A DNA stretch of 45,503 bases from an uncultured Lachnospiraceae bacterium (GCA_910587045.1 CAJULG010000001.1:553187-598689); one strand, 5' to 3'. Positions 17,807 to 26,302 are shown, counted from the stretch's first letter. Notes: generated by a model not told the origin, from the letters alone. Numbers and translations: made by a program.

Positions 17807-17821
17807 TCAATCTGAGATTGA
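17807..17821. promoter_or_regulatory. Palindrome in the ftsH 5' untranslated region
   Basis: TCAATCT-G-AGATTGA is a perfect 7-bp inverted repeat with a one-base centre, lying between the predicted ftsH promoter and the ribosome site. It could be a repressor operator. It does not match the CtsR or CIRCE consensus as I know them. Confidence 0.4.
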
Positions 17822-17841
17822 CACCTATTACTTCTTTGTCT

Positions 17842-17870
17842 AATATACTAGGTTCTTATTCATAAATCAA
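17842..17870 (-). promoter_or_regulatory. Predicted promoter of ftsH
   Basis: On the minus strand TTGATT (17870-17865), 17-bp spacer, TATATT (17847-17842), about 50 bp before the ftsH start. Confidence 0.6.
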
Positions 17871-17901
17871 ATAAAAGTTATGGAAAGAATGTAAAAGTTA
17901 T

Positions 17902-17936
17902 GTAAAAAGCAAGGGACTGTCCGACGGACAGCCCCT
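17902..17936 (-). terminator. Terminator of pyrG
   Basis: On the minus strand GGGGCTGTCC-GTC-GGACAGTCCC, a 10-bp stem with one G-T pair (17935-17913), followed by TTGCTTTTT. Confidence 0.9.
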
Positions 17937-17950
17937 TTATTATCTGCTCT

Positions 17951-19561
17951 TTATTGTTTTTCCTGATGCTCCAATGCGGCTCCCAAAAATCCCTTAAATA
18001 ATGGATGTGCCTTGTTCGGACGCGACTTGAATTCCGGATGTGCCTGGGTACCAATAAACCATGGATGATCCTCCAGTTCTACCATTTCTACAATATGTCC
18101 GTCCGGAGAATGACCCACCTGCTTCATTCCGTGGGTAGTCAATGCATCCCGGTAATCATTGTTTACTTCATAGCGATGGCGATGCCGCTCTGCAATCTCT
18201 TCTGTTCCATACAGGGCATAAGACTTGGAATTCTTATCCAGTACACACGGATAAGAACCCAGGCGCAGAGTGCCGCCCAGATCTGTTACACCATCCTGAT
18301 CCGGCATGATATGAATCACCTGATGTACAGAACTCGGATTGAACTCACTGCTGTTGGCATCGGTATAACCCAATACGTTTCTGGCAAATTCGACGATCGT
18401 AAGCTGCATACCCAGACACAGCCCCAGATACGGAAGCTTCTGCTCTCTGGCATACCGGATTGCCTCGATCATTCCCTCAATGCCCCGGTCTCCAAAGCCT
18501 CCGGGAACAATGATTCCATGAACTCCTGCAAGGATCTCATCCACATTATCTGCATTCACCAGTTCAGAATCCACCCATTTGATATCTACCTCTGCATCGT
18601 GAGCAACTGCTCCATGCTTTAAGGCTTCCACAACAGAAATGTAAGCATCATGGAGGGCAACATATTTTCCGACTAACGCTATCTGAACCCGTCTGGTCGG
18701 ATTCTTCCAGCGGTTTACCATATCGATCCAGTCTTTCAGATCCGGCTCCGGACAAGGCATATGGAGACACTCACAGGCCACATTTGCCAGATGCTCCTTT
18801 TCCATATCCAAAGGTACCTCGTATAATACGTCACAATCCAGATTCTGAATGACATGTGACGGTTCCACATTACAAAACATGGAAATCTTACTTTTAATTC
18901 CGGGATCTAACGGCCAGTCAGACCGGCAGACCAGGATATCCGGATGCAGACCAATGCCCTGCAGTTCCTTTACGCTTGCCTGAGTCGGCTTCGTTTTCAT
19001 CTCGCCAGAGGACTTCAGATATGGAATCAGAGTAACGTGAATTAAAATGCAGTTCTCTCTTCCCACATCATGCTGAAACTGACGGATTGCCTCCAGGAAT
19101 GGAAGGCTCTCAATATCACCGACCGTACCTCCCACTTCAATAATTGCCACCTCGGTCTGTGCCGCCTCCGGATTCCGGTAGAACCGGCTCTTAATCTCAT
19201 TAGTTACATGCGGAATGACCTGAACCGTATGACCGCCAAAATCTCCCCGCCGCTCCTTGGTCAGAATACTCCAATAGATCTTACCTGTTGTCACATTGGA
19301 ATTCTTATTCAGGCTCTCATCTATGAAACGCTCATAATGTCCAAGATCAAGATCCGTTTCCACGCCATCGTCGGTAACGAACACCTCACCATGCTGTACC
19401 GGATTCATAGTACCCGGATCCATATTGATATAAGGATCAAACTTCTGACTGTAAACCTTATAGCCGCGGGCTTTTAACAACCGCCCTAATGAAGCTGCCG
19501 TAATTCCCTTTCCAAGCCCGGAAACCACGCCGCCTGTTACAAAAATATACTTAACTGCCAT
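17951..19561 (-). CDS. pyrG: CTP synthase
   Basis: Converts UTP to CTP using glutamine or ammonia and ATP. The 536-residue protein has the synthetase domain (starting MAVKYIFVTGGVVSGLGKG, with P-loop-like GGVVSGLGKG at 10-19, and GGTVGDIES) and a C-terminal class I glutamine amidotransferase domain with the catalytic Cys in GLCLGMQ and the His/Glu pair in QAHPEFKSRP. Length is normal. A perfect-spacing promoter lies 46-74 bp upstream and a strong terminator follows. The transcript start region does not obviously carry the GGG-initiated attenuator known from some Bacillus pyrG leaders, so control is unclear. Confidence 0.98.
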   Translation of the reverse strand: MAVKYIFVTGGVVSGLGKGITAASLGRLLKARGYKVYSQKFDPYINMDPGTMNPVQHGEVFVTDDGVETDLDLGHYERFIDESLNKNSNVTTGKIYWSILTKERRGDFGGHTVQVIPHVTNEIKSRFYRNPEAAQTEVAIIEVGGTVGDIESLPFLEAIRQFQHDVGRENCILIHVTLIPYLKSSGEMKTKPTQASVKELQGIGLHPDILVCRSDWPLDPGIKSKISMFCNVEPSHVIQNLDCDVLYEVPLDMEKEHLANVACECLHMPCPEPDLKDWIDMVNRWKNPTRRVQIALVGKYVALHDAYISVVEALKHGAVAHDAEVDIKWVDSELVNADNVDEILAGVHGIIVPGGFGDRGIEGMIEAIRYAREQKLPYLGLCLGMQLTIVEFARNVLGYTDANSSEFNPSSVHQVIHIMPDQDGVTDLGGTLRLGSYPCVLDKNSKSYALYGTEEIAERHRHRYEVNNDYRDALTTHGMKQVGHSPDGHIVEMVELEDHPWFIGTQAHPEFKSRPNKAHPLFKGFLGAALEHQEKQ

Positions 19562-19606
19562 GCTTCTCCTCCTGTGTATGTATCACATAACAATGCAAAT
19601 AAGTTT

Positions 19607-19635
19607 ATTATAGAGGAACCAAAAATAATAGTCAA
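19607..19635 (-). promoter_or_regulatory. Promoter of pyrG
   Basis: On the minus strand TTGACT (19635-19630), 17 bp, TATAAT (19612-19607). The pyrG ribosome site AGGAGGAG follows near the start codon. Confidence 0.75.
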
Positions 19636-19656
19636 TGTGTATTTCAAGGAAAGTGA

Positions 19657-20658
19657 TCATGGCAATCGGAGCAGAATCTCTGTTAAAACTGCGTAAGCAA
19701 CGCAGAAACCGATCGCTATCCACAAAAATACATTCATGATCTTTACCCTGTCCGCTGCCATTGCTTCCTTCTGTTTCTCTGTCTTTCTGGTAAACATTCC
19801 CTTTAAGATAAAATGGCGCTTGTTCAGATATGCCATCAGATAGACCAGAAGCCCTGCCAGAGCCAGACCGATCAGGGCCGGAATGATCAGGACCAGTCCC
19901 ATCGTCAGCATCTGCTCACTGGTAACCTCTGCTGCGGATTCACCGACATTCATCATCTGTTCTATCTCTTCCGGTCCCATTCCGCTCTCCTCTAACATAC
20001 CGTTGCTCCACTTCATTAATACCGGTAACAGATACAGCAGTGTAGTAGAAGTACCATTATAGACAAAGTGCATCAGCATAGTTGCCAGTATGCTTCCGGT
20101 TGCCTCCAGGACAATGCCCATAACAATTCCCAGTACCAGCGCATAAGTAATCTGATTAAAATTCATGTGCATACAGCCAAAACAGATCGCAGAAAACAGA
20201 ATACCCGGCCACGGATTGCTGTCCCGGTGAAAGCTGTTCAGAAGAACCCCCCGGAAGGTAATCTCCTCCACCAGTGCCGGCAGCAGTGCCAGTAGAGAAA
20301 TCCCGGCAATATACGGCATGGTATCTGCAATATCCTGCATTGTGCCTGCGATCACATTGGTAGAGAACGACATACTTATGGCATTAATGCAGATAAACAA
20401 TGGCTCCAGTACATAGACCAATGGAATCACCAGCAGCAACGACCATATATTCATCTTTCTCAGCCGGATGGCTTCAAAAAAGTTCTGCTTCGTCACACAG
20501 ATATATAGGATGACCGGAAGAAAGATCAATGTCTGTGACAGTAAGATCCTTGCAAAAACAGGTATATCTCCAAAATCAATAAATCCGGCGCCGATATTTA
20601 TAACTACCAGTGTCAGAAATAATATACTGGCCCCTAAAATCTTTTTTTTCTTTTCCAT
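19657..20658 (-). CDS. CPBP-family intramembrane protease (CAAX protease-like)
   Basis: A 333-residue polytopic membrane protein with about eight hydrophobic segments. The CPBP/Abi catalytic motifs are present: EEITFRG (glutamate pair plus Arg) and downstream FGCMHMNFNQ with the conserved His. Members are glutamate-type intramembrane proteases or scaffold proteins with roles in surface-protein processing or bacteriocin immunity; which role applies here is unknown. An in-frame extension to 20775 exists but would overlap the upstream ridA gene by 88 bp. The ATG at 20658 with AGGGGAT upstream is preferred. It is the last gene of the operon starting at 23096. Confidence 0.88.
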   Translation of the reverse strand: MEKKKKILGASILFLTLVVINIGAGFIDFGDIPVFARILLSQTLIFLPVILYICVTKQNFFEAIRLRKMNIWSLLLVIPLVYVLEPLFICINAISMSFSTNVIAGTMQDIADTMPYIAGISLLALLPALVEEITFRGVLLNSFHRDSNPWPGILFSAICFGCMHMNFNQITYALVLGIVMGIVLEATGSILATMLMHFVYNGTSTTLLYLLPVLMKWSNGMLEESGMGPEEIEQMMNVGESAAEVTSEQMLTMGLVLIIPALIGLALAGLLVYLMAYLNKRHFILKGMFTRKTEKQKEAMAADRVKIMNVFLWIAIGFCVAYAVLTEILLRLP

Positions 20659-20687
20659 AATTATCCCCTGTCTTTTATCTGTTCTGA

Positions 20688-21071
20688 TCAATTCTCTTTT
20701 AGTGCGATCGCTTCTATCTCGATCAGCACGTCCTTGGGCAGTCTTGCCACCTCCACGCAGGAGCGTGCCGGACATTCGCCCTGGAAGAAGCCGGCGTATA
20801 TTTCGTTCACTACAGCAAAATCATTCATATCCTTAATAAATACTGTGGTCTTGATAACGCTGGCACAACTGGAACCGGCTTCCTTTAACAGAGCCGCCAG
20901 GTTGCCGATCGCCTGTTTTGCCTGAACGGTGATATCACCCTCGACCAGAGTATTCGTTACCGGATCAATGGGAATGACACCGGATGTAAAGATCATACCA
21001 TTTGCTTCGATTGCCTGTGAATATGGCCCGATCGCTGCCGGAGCCTTATCCGTAGAAATCACTGTTTTCAT
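20688..21071 (-). CDS. ridA: RidA-family reactive intermediate deaminase
   Basis: Hydrolyses reactive enamine/imine intermediates released by PLP enzymes such as threonine dehydratase. The 127-residue length and the sequence (APAAIGPYSQAI, TSGVIPIDP, PARSCVEVARLPKD, IEIEAIA) are characteristic. The conserved Arg in PARSCVEV and the Glu in IEIEAIA form the active site known from the family. It lies 31 bp after the CvfB gene and 29 bp before the CPBP gene, in the same transcript. Confidence 0.95.
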   Translation of the reverse strand: MKTVISTDKAPAAIGPYSQAIEANGMIFTSGVIPIDPVTNTLVEGDITVQAKQAIGNLAALLKEAGSSCASVIKTTVFIKDMNDFAVVNEIYAGFFQGECPARSCVEVARLPKDVLIEIEAIALKEN

Positions 21072-21102
21072 TATATATTCCTCCTTTTTCTTTCCTGTTC
21101 TT

Positions 21103-21960
21103 TCATTGTTCCCTTGTATCGTCCATCTGCTTTAACCGGATTTCCTGTTCTGTAATTTCAATATGGCCTTCCTTTAACAGTTTTCCGACCGCACGTTTGA
21201 ACTCGTTCTTGCTCATACCGAACTCCTTCCGGATCCGGTCCGGTGATGCCTTGTCTGTAAAAGGAAGCACTCCCTGCTCTTCCTTTATCCGCTTCAGGAT
21301 CAGATCTCCATCCACATTCATCTGCAAATATGCAGGACGCCGGATACTCAGATCCATCTTTCCATCCTCCCGTACATTCAGGATTCTGCCTTCCACTGCA
21401 TCCCCGACATAAACCGGATGAAACAGCTCACTCCCCGGGATCAGACCGGAATACCGGTTATCTACCGCTACAAAAGCACCCATATGCTCCTTGTATTCAT
21501 ATACAGTTCCTCGAAATGCATCATTCCTGCTGTAAGGCGGATGCCGGTCCAGATGCGGATACAGTCGCATTGTTACACAGAGACGTTCACTTTTATCCAC
21601 ATACATATACACCAGATACTCCTTACCGGTCTCTACCCTGGCAGTCTGCTCCTTAAACGGAAGCAATACATCCCGTTCCAGTCCGCAGTCCATGAACGCG
21701 CCAAAACTGCCCACACTGGCTGCCTTTAGCAGTCCGATCTGGCCGACTGTCAGCTTTGGCTGATTCACGGTGGCTATTTTCCTGTCCTGGGAATCCCGGT
21801 AAATAAATACCTCGATGGAACCACCCGCCTTCAGGGTATCCGGTACCTGCTTGCGCGGCAACAGCACAGTTTCCTCCGGGTGCTCTTTTTCTCCCAGATA
21901 AACTCCAAAATCCTTACTGCGGATCGCCGTTAAGGTCTGCCATTTTCCTATCTCTATCAT
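21103..21960 (-). CDS. cvfB: CvfB-like S1 RNA-binding protein
   Basis: A 285-residue protein with an N-terminal S1-like region (SKDFGVYLGE), two further S1 domains (VGSFGAFMDCGLERDVLLPF around 82-101, then MGAFVAVDNRYSGLIPGSELF), and a C-terminal winged helix of about 60 residues (KEFGMSKNEFKRAVGKLLKEGHIEI). This is the arrangement of Staphylococcus CvfB, an RNA-binding virulence regulator; the function in clostridia is little known. Its start overlaps the thioesterase stop by 4 bp, so the two are co-translated. Confidence 0.9.
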   Translation of the reverse strand: MIEIGKWQTLTAIRSKDFGVYLGEKEHPEETVLLPRKQVPDTLKAGGSIEVFIYRDSQDRKIATVNQPKLTVGQIGLLKAASVGSFGAFMDCGLERDVLLPFKEQTARVETGKEYLVYMYVDKSERLCVTMRLYPHLDRHPPYSRNDAFRGTVYEYKEHMGAFVAVDNRYSGLIPGSELFHPVYVGDAVEGRILNVREDGKMDLSIRRPAYLQMNVDGDLILKRIKEEQGVLPFTDKASPDRIRKEFGMSKNEFKRAVGKLLKEGHIEITEQEIRLKQMDDTREQ

Positions 21961-22697
21961 ATATTATCCTTTCCTTTGTAAGTTTCCGCATCGTCCAGAA
22001 TAAATTCTGTGCTGACATGCATATCATCCGCTTCATCATAAAATGCAACAAAGCAATGGTTCTCCTCCCATGCCCGTTTTACGACCAGAATATCTCCTAC
22101 CTTAACCTGCTTCCGGTAGTCCACCCGGATCCGCATTACCTTTCCTGCCTCTGGTATATAATCAGAAGCAATATCCACATACATCGCATTATTCATATGC
22201 TGATACATATCAGCCAGATGACGATTCACCGGAACCCGGTCTACCTCTTCCATTCCTGTCGGAAGCTGTATCTTCCTTGGCAGATACTCCATATCCAGTT
22301 TTGCTTCCACTCCATAGCCTGCTGCTTCTTCTTCTGGCACCCGTACCGGCTTCATTTCCTGAATGTCCGTATGAAGCCAGATTGCATATGCTTTCACCAG
22401 AACTTCTCCCCCGGAAGAGAGCATTTCATAATTCCGGTAACCGAAAGCCCCTTTGAAATCATAAGGCCAGGTACGGATCGTCAGACGTTCATCATAGCCG
22501 GGCAGCCGAATAATATCAATCTGCCACGATGTCAAGAGCCATGCCAGATTTCTTGGCCTTAAATAAGGGATGCCGATCCCCAGCGACTCGGAATGCTCAA
22601 TGCTGGAATCCTGAAAATATTTCGGCAGCTCATACAATCGCAGCCTGTTATTTGTGCCGATATCACTAAACCGGACCCGTACGGATATCTCATACAT
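21957..22697 (-). CDS. Acyl-ACP thioesterase
   Basis: Hydrolyses acyl-ACP to release free fatty acid. The 246-residue protein has the tandem hot-dog layout of the FatA/FatB-like bacterial family: RVRFSDIGTNNRLRLYELPKYFQD at the start of the first hot dog and NRHLADMYQHMNNAMYVDI at the start of the second, with the catalytic His/Asn region in HMNN. It sits second in the operon, 18 bp after an unknown 126-aa gene, and overlaps cvfB. Free fatty acids could feed the DegV/FakB route, which is inference. Confidence 0.9.
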   Translation of the reverse strand: MYEISVRVRFSDIGTNNRLRLYELPKYFQDSSIEHSESLGIGIPYLRPRNLAWLLTSWQIDIIRLPGYDERLTIRTWPYDFKGAFGYRNYEMLSSGGEVLVKAYAIWLHTDIQEMKPVRVPEEEAAGYGVEAKLDMEYLPRKIQLPTGMEEVDRVPVNRHLADMYQHMNNAMYVDIASDYIPEAGKVMRIRVDYRKQVKVGDILVVKRAWEENHCFVAFYDEADDMHVSTEFILDDAETYKGKDNI

Positions 22698-22715
22698 ATA
22701 ACATCACTCCTGAAT

Positions 22716-23096
22716 TCATTTCGCTTTATTTACCTTCTCTTTCTTTTCCTTTTTCACCGGCTTATCCCATTTCAATATCTTTTGACGGATAAATCCCCGT
22801 TCCGCTTCATCTGCCGGTGAATATCCAAGCTCCTGCAGATATGCAACGGAATTTGTCACATCCAGAATAGAAACCTCCTGATGCCGCTTCCGGAAATCAT
22901 ATCCCCGGTACACATCCAGTACAACATATATATCTTTGCTGCGGCGATCGGGACTTGGCATGACGGTCTTTACCGTCCAGTCCTCAACAACATCCTGTTC
23001 CTTCGGTAATTCTCCTGCATTCATTTCCATTCGCTTTATATACAGGTTATCCGTATCACAGATTGCCCACGGAATAATATAAATTAATCTGCTCAT
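22716..23096 (-). CDS. Conserved-looking protein of unknown function
   Basis: A 126-residue soluble protein, first gene of the operon leading to the thioesterase, cvfB, ridA and CPBP genes. The start is firm (AAAGGAG eight bases upstream). The N terminus is beta-rich (LIYIIPWAICDT), followed by segments DIYVVLDVYRGYDF and TNSVAYLQELGYSPADEAERGF, and a Lys-rich tail of about 14 residues (KKEKKEKVNKAK). The tail suggests nucleic-acid or acidic-partner binding. I recognise no family and no catalytic motif. Confidence 0.75.
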   Translation of the reverse strand: MSRLIYIIPWAICDTDNLYIKRMEMNAGELPKEQDVVEDWTVKTVMPSPDRRSKDIYVVLDVYRGYDFRKRHQEVSILDVTNSVAYLQELGYSPADEAERGFIRQKILKWDKPVKKEKKEKVNKAK

Positions 23097-23219
23097 CTAT
23101 ATATCTCCTTTGTATCCGTATTATTATACAGGATTGTAGCCGCTTTGTCATATTATTTTTGAAAAATATGTAAATTCATTTGCTCCCGAATTCTTTTTTG
23201 AAACTTTTTAAAAAAGGAC

Positions 23220-23248
23220 TTGCATTATTTTTAATCATCATGTATAAT
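23220..23248 (+). promoter_or_regulatory. Promoter of tRNA-Gln
   Basis: TTGCAT (23220-23225), 17 bp, TATAAT (23243-23248), ending 17 bp before the tRNA. Confidence 0.8.
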
Positions 23249-23265
23249 AGCAATGTTCTGAGTGA

Positions 23266-23337
23266 TGGGATATCGCCAAATGGTAAGGCACTGGATTCTG
23301 ATTCCAGCATGTGTAGGTTCGAATCCTGCTATCCCAG
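23266..23337 (+). tRNA. tRNA-Gln (CTG)
   Basis: A 72-nt cloverleaf: acceptor TGGGATA/TATCCCA, D arm, anticodon stem CTGGA/TCCAG with loop TTCTGAT (anticodon CTG, reads CAG), T arm GTTCGAATC, discriminator G. CCA is not encoded. It is a single-gene transcript. Confidence 0.96.
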
Positions 23338-23339
23338 TA

Positions 23340-23373
23340 AAAGACTTGTGATCATTGTCACAAGTCTTTTTTT
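23340..23373 (+). terminator. Terminator of tRNA-Gln
   Basis: A perfect 12-bp stem (23340-23351 with 23358-23369) followed by a run of T (23367-23373), two bases after the tRNA. Confidence 0.95.
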
Positions 23374-23401
23374 GTCTGTCATACACACTTACGGCTCTGT
23401 C

Positions 23402-24406
23402 TCATTCCGTCGGCTTATACTGCCGCCACATGGCTTCCGCTTCATTCCGGATCTGCTCTACCAACTCCTTCGGTTGCAGTACCCTGGCCCCGGATCCAAA
23501 TTTTAATACCCAGCGAAGAACCTCTGTCGTAATTGCCGTCTCTTTCTCAAACAGCAGTCCTGCTTCATTCTCTGTCAGCCGGTCTGCCCGGTGCGCCTCA
23601 TACTCTTTCACATATCGTCCGCTTTCGGGATCAAATTGTATTACCAGCTTCTCCTTGTTCTTTCCGCTCAGATAGATAAATTTATTCTCCTGTGATCTCT
23701 CATGATAATCCTTCGGTATCTGAAACTCCTCCCTTAACACTCTCGCCTCCTGAATTCTGGACAGACGAAAGGTACGAAGCTCCTGCCGAAGCTCACAATA
23801 TCCCTCAACACAAAGATACTGATCGATCAGAATCAGACTATAGGGATGTATAATCCTTCTGGTCACTTCATCCCCGTTCCAGCTATGATAGCATATCTCG
23901 ACCTTTGCCTGCTTTTCAATCGCTGTCGTAATGATATGTTCCATTTCCGGATTCACATCCCGATTCTTCCATTCGTTTCCGTCCGCAATGCGGATGGATT
24001 TGCTTAACGCTTCTATATGCTTTCGATTCAGATTTCCTGTATTGGCAACCATCTTCCGGAGCATTTCTCCTGCTGCAACCCCCATGATCGTATGCTCATA
24101 CTGCTCTGCCAGCCGCTGCATGAAAGAAATCGCCATTAGATCCTGAATCGTTAAATCCACATTTTCCATACTGAATTTTCGCGCCAGAAAATAGGTCTTT
24201 CCATTCCGTTCCTCTTCCTCGATCGCATAACTAAGAGATAACTCATCAATATCCCTGTTTATGGTTCTTTTGGTCAGAACCACATCCCACTTCTTTAGCT
24301 TTTCTACAATTTCATCTGCCGTATATCCAATCGGATTCTGAGATAGCAAAGATAGTATGTATATCTGGCGTTCTGCAACTGTAATCTCCTTTTCATGATT
24401 TGCCAT
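23402..24406 (-). CDS. WYL-domain transcription regulator
   Basis: A 334-residue regulator with an N-terminal helix-turn-helix of the HTH_11/DeoR-like type (about 12-60, with LLSQNPIGYTADEIVEKL) and a central WYL domain (about 145-230, with VEICYHSWNGDEVTRRIIHPYSLI and YLCVEGYCELRQELRTFRLSRI). A WCX-like C-terminal domain follows. WYL proteins sense small molecules or nucleic acids and control stress, phage-defence or metabolic genes. No defence genes lie nearby, so the target is open. It is convergent with tRNA-Gln. Confidence 0.92.
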   Translation of the reverse strand: MANHEKEITVAERQIYILSLLSQNPIGYTADEIVEKLKKWDVVLTKRTINRDIDELSLSYAIEEEERNGKTYFLARKFSMENVDLTIQDLMAISFMQRLAEQYEHTIMGVAAGEMLRKMVANTGNLNRKHIEALSKSIRIADGNEWKNRDVNPEMEHIITTAIEKQAKVEICYHSWNGDEVTRRIIHPYSLILIDQYLCVEGYCELRQELRTFRLSRIQEARVLREEFQIPKDYHERSQENKFIYLSGKNKEKLVIQFDPESGRYVKEYEAHRADRLTENEAGLLFEKETAITTEVLRWVLKFGSGARVLQPKELVEQIRNEAEAMWRQYKPTE

Positions 24407-24485
24407 TGCGCTTCCTCCCTGATTTTCTATAAATAATACTTTCTGTCGTAGCTTTTACTTATTGAGAATGCATACCTTCTCTTTT

Positions 24486-24570
24486 GCCTTCGCACAAAAG
24501 GAATGGCATACGGACGGACAAGCCTCCCCGTATACCATTCCCTTCGCCGCAATGCAGTACCAATACTGCA
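24486..24570. repeat. Cluster of hairpins in the gap before the transglutaminase gene
   Basis: Three consecutive inverted repeats: TTTTG/CAAAA, a 14-bp stem with one mismatch (24500-24513 with 24528-24541), and TGCAGTA/TACTGCA (24553-24570). The 228-bp gap shows no convincing gene. The hairpins would lie in the 3' tail of the transglutaminase transcript or in the leader of the WYL gene. Confidence 0.5.
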
Positions 24571-24579
24571 CTCATTGTT

Positions 24580-24616
24580 ACATATTAAGAAAGATGGAAT
24601 ACAGGGATTCCATCTT
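24580..24616 (-). terminator. Terminator of the transglutaminase-like gene
   Basis: A perfect 10-bp stem (24591-24600 with 24607-24616), then TTCTTAAT on the minus strand, about 20 bp after the stop. Confidence 0.7.
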
Positions 24617-24634
24617 ATCATAACTGATTTCTTC

Positions 24635-25543
24635 CTATTCTACAATGCGATTAAAGTAATACTTTCCGTCAGCATCTGCTCCGGTTAAACCAAACCGCTT
24701 ATAGCTGATCACACCGGTACGTCTCGTAATATCTCCCTCCACCTGAGGATCAAACACATATTCCGTACCTTCAATACGAACGACCGGCCAGTAATGCTCT
24801 ACACTTCCGCCACGGGAGGTTGCCGTACTTCCATAATATAAATCCACCTCATAGCCCAGTGATCTTGCCACATACATAAATGCAGAAGACCAGTTATTGC
24901 AGGCACCATAACCGTCCCGTAAAAAGGCAGTTGCCCATGCAACAGACTTTCCTCCGGATCCATAACTATAATTATAGTTATAAGCATAATCATAATTCCG
25001 GACCATATAATCATAGCAGGCCCGTAGCTGTTCGCTTCGGCACATCTCCGGTGTTACAGCGTTCTGAATCAATTCCTGTACCAATGAATCCAGATAAACA
25101 TCGCCCGAATTCCGGACATCACACTCTGCATAATCCAGTATTCCATTCAGATCTCCCTTTGCGATAGCATCAGCCAGCAGTTCCGCCCTCTGCTGTTCCA
25201 GTTCCGCATACGTATTCTCTGCCTCAATTAACCGGCTTGCATCAATATATTCCCTTGCTCCGTTGGATGCATTCTCATATAATGCTCTTGCTTCCTGAAG
25301 CTCATATAAGCTGGATAAGGAAATTGCATCAATTCTGCCAATTACAGTTGCAACTTCCTCCGCCTCCAGTCTGGCGGTCAGATCAGCCTCTATCGATGAG
25401 AGAGAACTGTTCATTGTCACCATCGTCTGACAATCTATCTCGATCACTCTGTGATTATCCATATAATTGGTAATTGCAACTAAAACGCCTGCTGCTGCAA
25501 CAACAACACCTGCTGCAATCCCGTTCCGTAATGAAATCTTCAT
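24635..25543 (-). CDS. Secreted/membrane-anchored transglutaminase-like protein
   Basis: About 302 residues. An N-terminal hydrophobic segment (signal anchor) is followed by a helical region (about 40-150, rich in Glu/Ala) and a transglutaminase-like cysteine protease core. Catalytic residues are visible as Cys in GYGACNNWSS, His in VEHYWPV and Asp in YVFDPQV. Such domains act as peptidases or cross-linkers at the cell surface. An in-frame TTG at 25579 gives 314 residues, but neither start has a good ribosome site. AAGGAG lies at 25607-25602, followed at once by an 18-codon frame that stops one base before the ATG chosen here. It is probably monocistronic. Confidence 0.85.
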   Translation of the reverse strand: MKISLRNGIAAGVVVAAAGVLVAITNYMDNHRVIEIDCQTMVTMNSSLSSIEADLTARLEAEEVATVIGRIDAISLSSLYELQEARALYENASNGAREYIDASRLIEAENTYAELEQQRAELLADAIAKGDLNGILDYAECDVRNSGDVYLDSLVQELIQNAVTPEMCRSEQLRACYDYMVRNYDYAYNYNYSYGSGGKSVAWATAFLRDGYGACNNWSSAFMYVARSLGYEVDLYYGSTATSRGGSVEHYWPVVRIEGTEYVFDPQVEGDITRRTGVISYKRFGLTGADADGKYYFNRIVE

Positions 25544-25638
25544 ATCAATCTGCCACACATTCCCTGTCACCGGTAACAATCACTGGCGATAAGGAATTCA
25601 TCTCCTTAAAACATAATTTCTTAATATCATGTAACGGA

Positions 25639-25667
25639 ATTGTAACATATTGACAATCTCTATGCAA
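25639..25667 (-). promoter_or_regulatory. Promoter of the transglutaminase-like gene
   Basis: On the minus strand TTGCAT (25667-25662), 17 bp, TACAAT (25644-25639) with an extended -10 TG. Confidence 0.65.
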
Positions 25668-25726
25668 CAACTTTTTTGTTTATTTTAAATTTCTGCCATT
25701 AACGGGGAATTATCCCTATTTCCCAA

Positions 25727-26230
25727 TTAATTTGTCAGCGAAATATAATAGGGACAAATATCTGCATATTCCTTATCCTTTAAGCGAAATCCCCCGGGAA
25801 TCGTACCCAGCTGCTGAAAACCAAGCTTCTCATATAAGTGTCTGGCATTCAGATTCGTTGCGACGACTGCATTAAACTGTAAAATCCGGAATCCAAGGGC
25901 GCATGCCTGCTTCATACAATCCTGTACCAGTCGTTCTCCGATATGCTGTCCCCTGTTTAAAAAGGATACGGCATAACTTGCATTGCATATATGACTGCAT
26001 CGTCCAACATTATTGGGATGCAGAATATATAATCCCAAAACAGAACCAGCTGCTTCATCCGCTGCAACACCACAATAGCTTTGAGATGCAAAGAATTCCT
26101 TACCTGATTTTACAGTCAGACACTGCTCCTGTGGAAATGCAATTCCTTCGTTTACTACTTCATTCCAGATCCTTATCATTGAGGAAATATCTTTTTCCTC
26201 GTACTGTCTGATGATTACACTGCTTTCCAT
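25727..26230 (-). CDS. GNAT-family N-acetyltransferase
   Basis: A 167-residue acetyl-CoA-dependent acetyltransferase. The fold signatures are present: an N-terminal IRQYEEKDISSMIRIWNEV helix, the acetyl-CoA binding loop RGQHIGERL (motif A), and the C-terminal NLNARHLYEKLGFQQLGTIP (motif B, as in phosphinothricin/amino-acid acetyltransferases). The substrate is not predictable. It stands alone between the transglutaminase and pyridoxal kinase genes, all on the minus strand. Confidence 0.9.
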   Translation of the reverse strand: MESSVIIRQYEEKDISSMIRIWNEVVNEGIAFPQEQCLTVKSGKEFFASQSYCGVAADEAAGSVLGLYILHPNNVGRCSHICNASYAVSFLNRGQHIGERLVQDCMKQACALGFRILQFNAVVATNLNARHLYEKLGFQQLGTIPGGFRLKDKEYADICPYYISLTN

Positions 26231-26302
26231 TTTCCTCCCTCATAAAGAAACATGATCCATCTACAACGCTTTTCCATGTAATAATTCAAATGTCCATTGC
26301 AT

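Noticed and set aside
19657..20775. Longer CPBP protein from 20775
   Set aside because: It would overlap ridA by 88 bp, and its extra N terminus is low-complexity Arg/Gly/Asp; the ATG at 20658 has a ribosome site.
24427..24621. Minus-strand 64-codon frame
   Set aside because: It covers the hairpin cluster and terminator, has no ribosome site and a composition unlike a protein.
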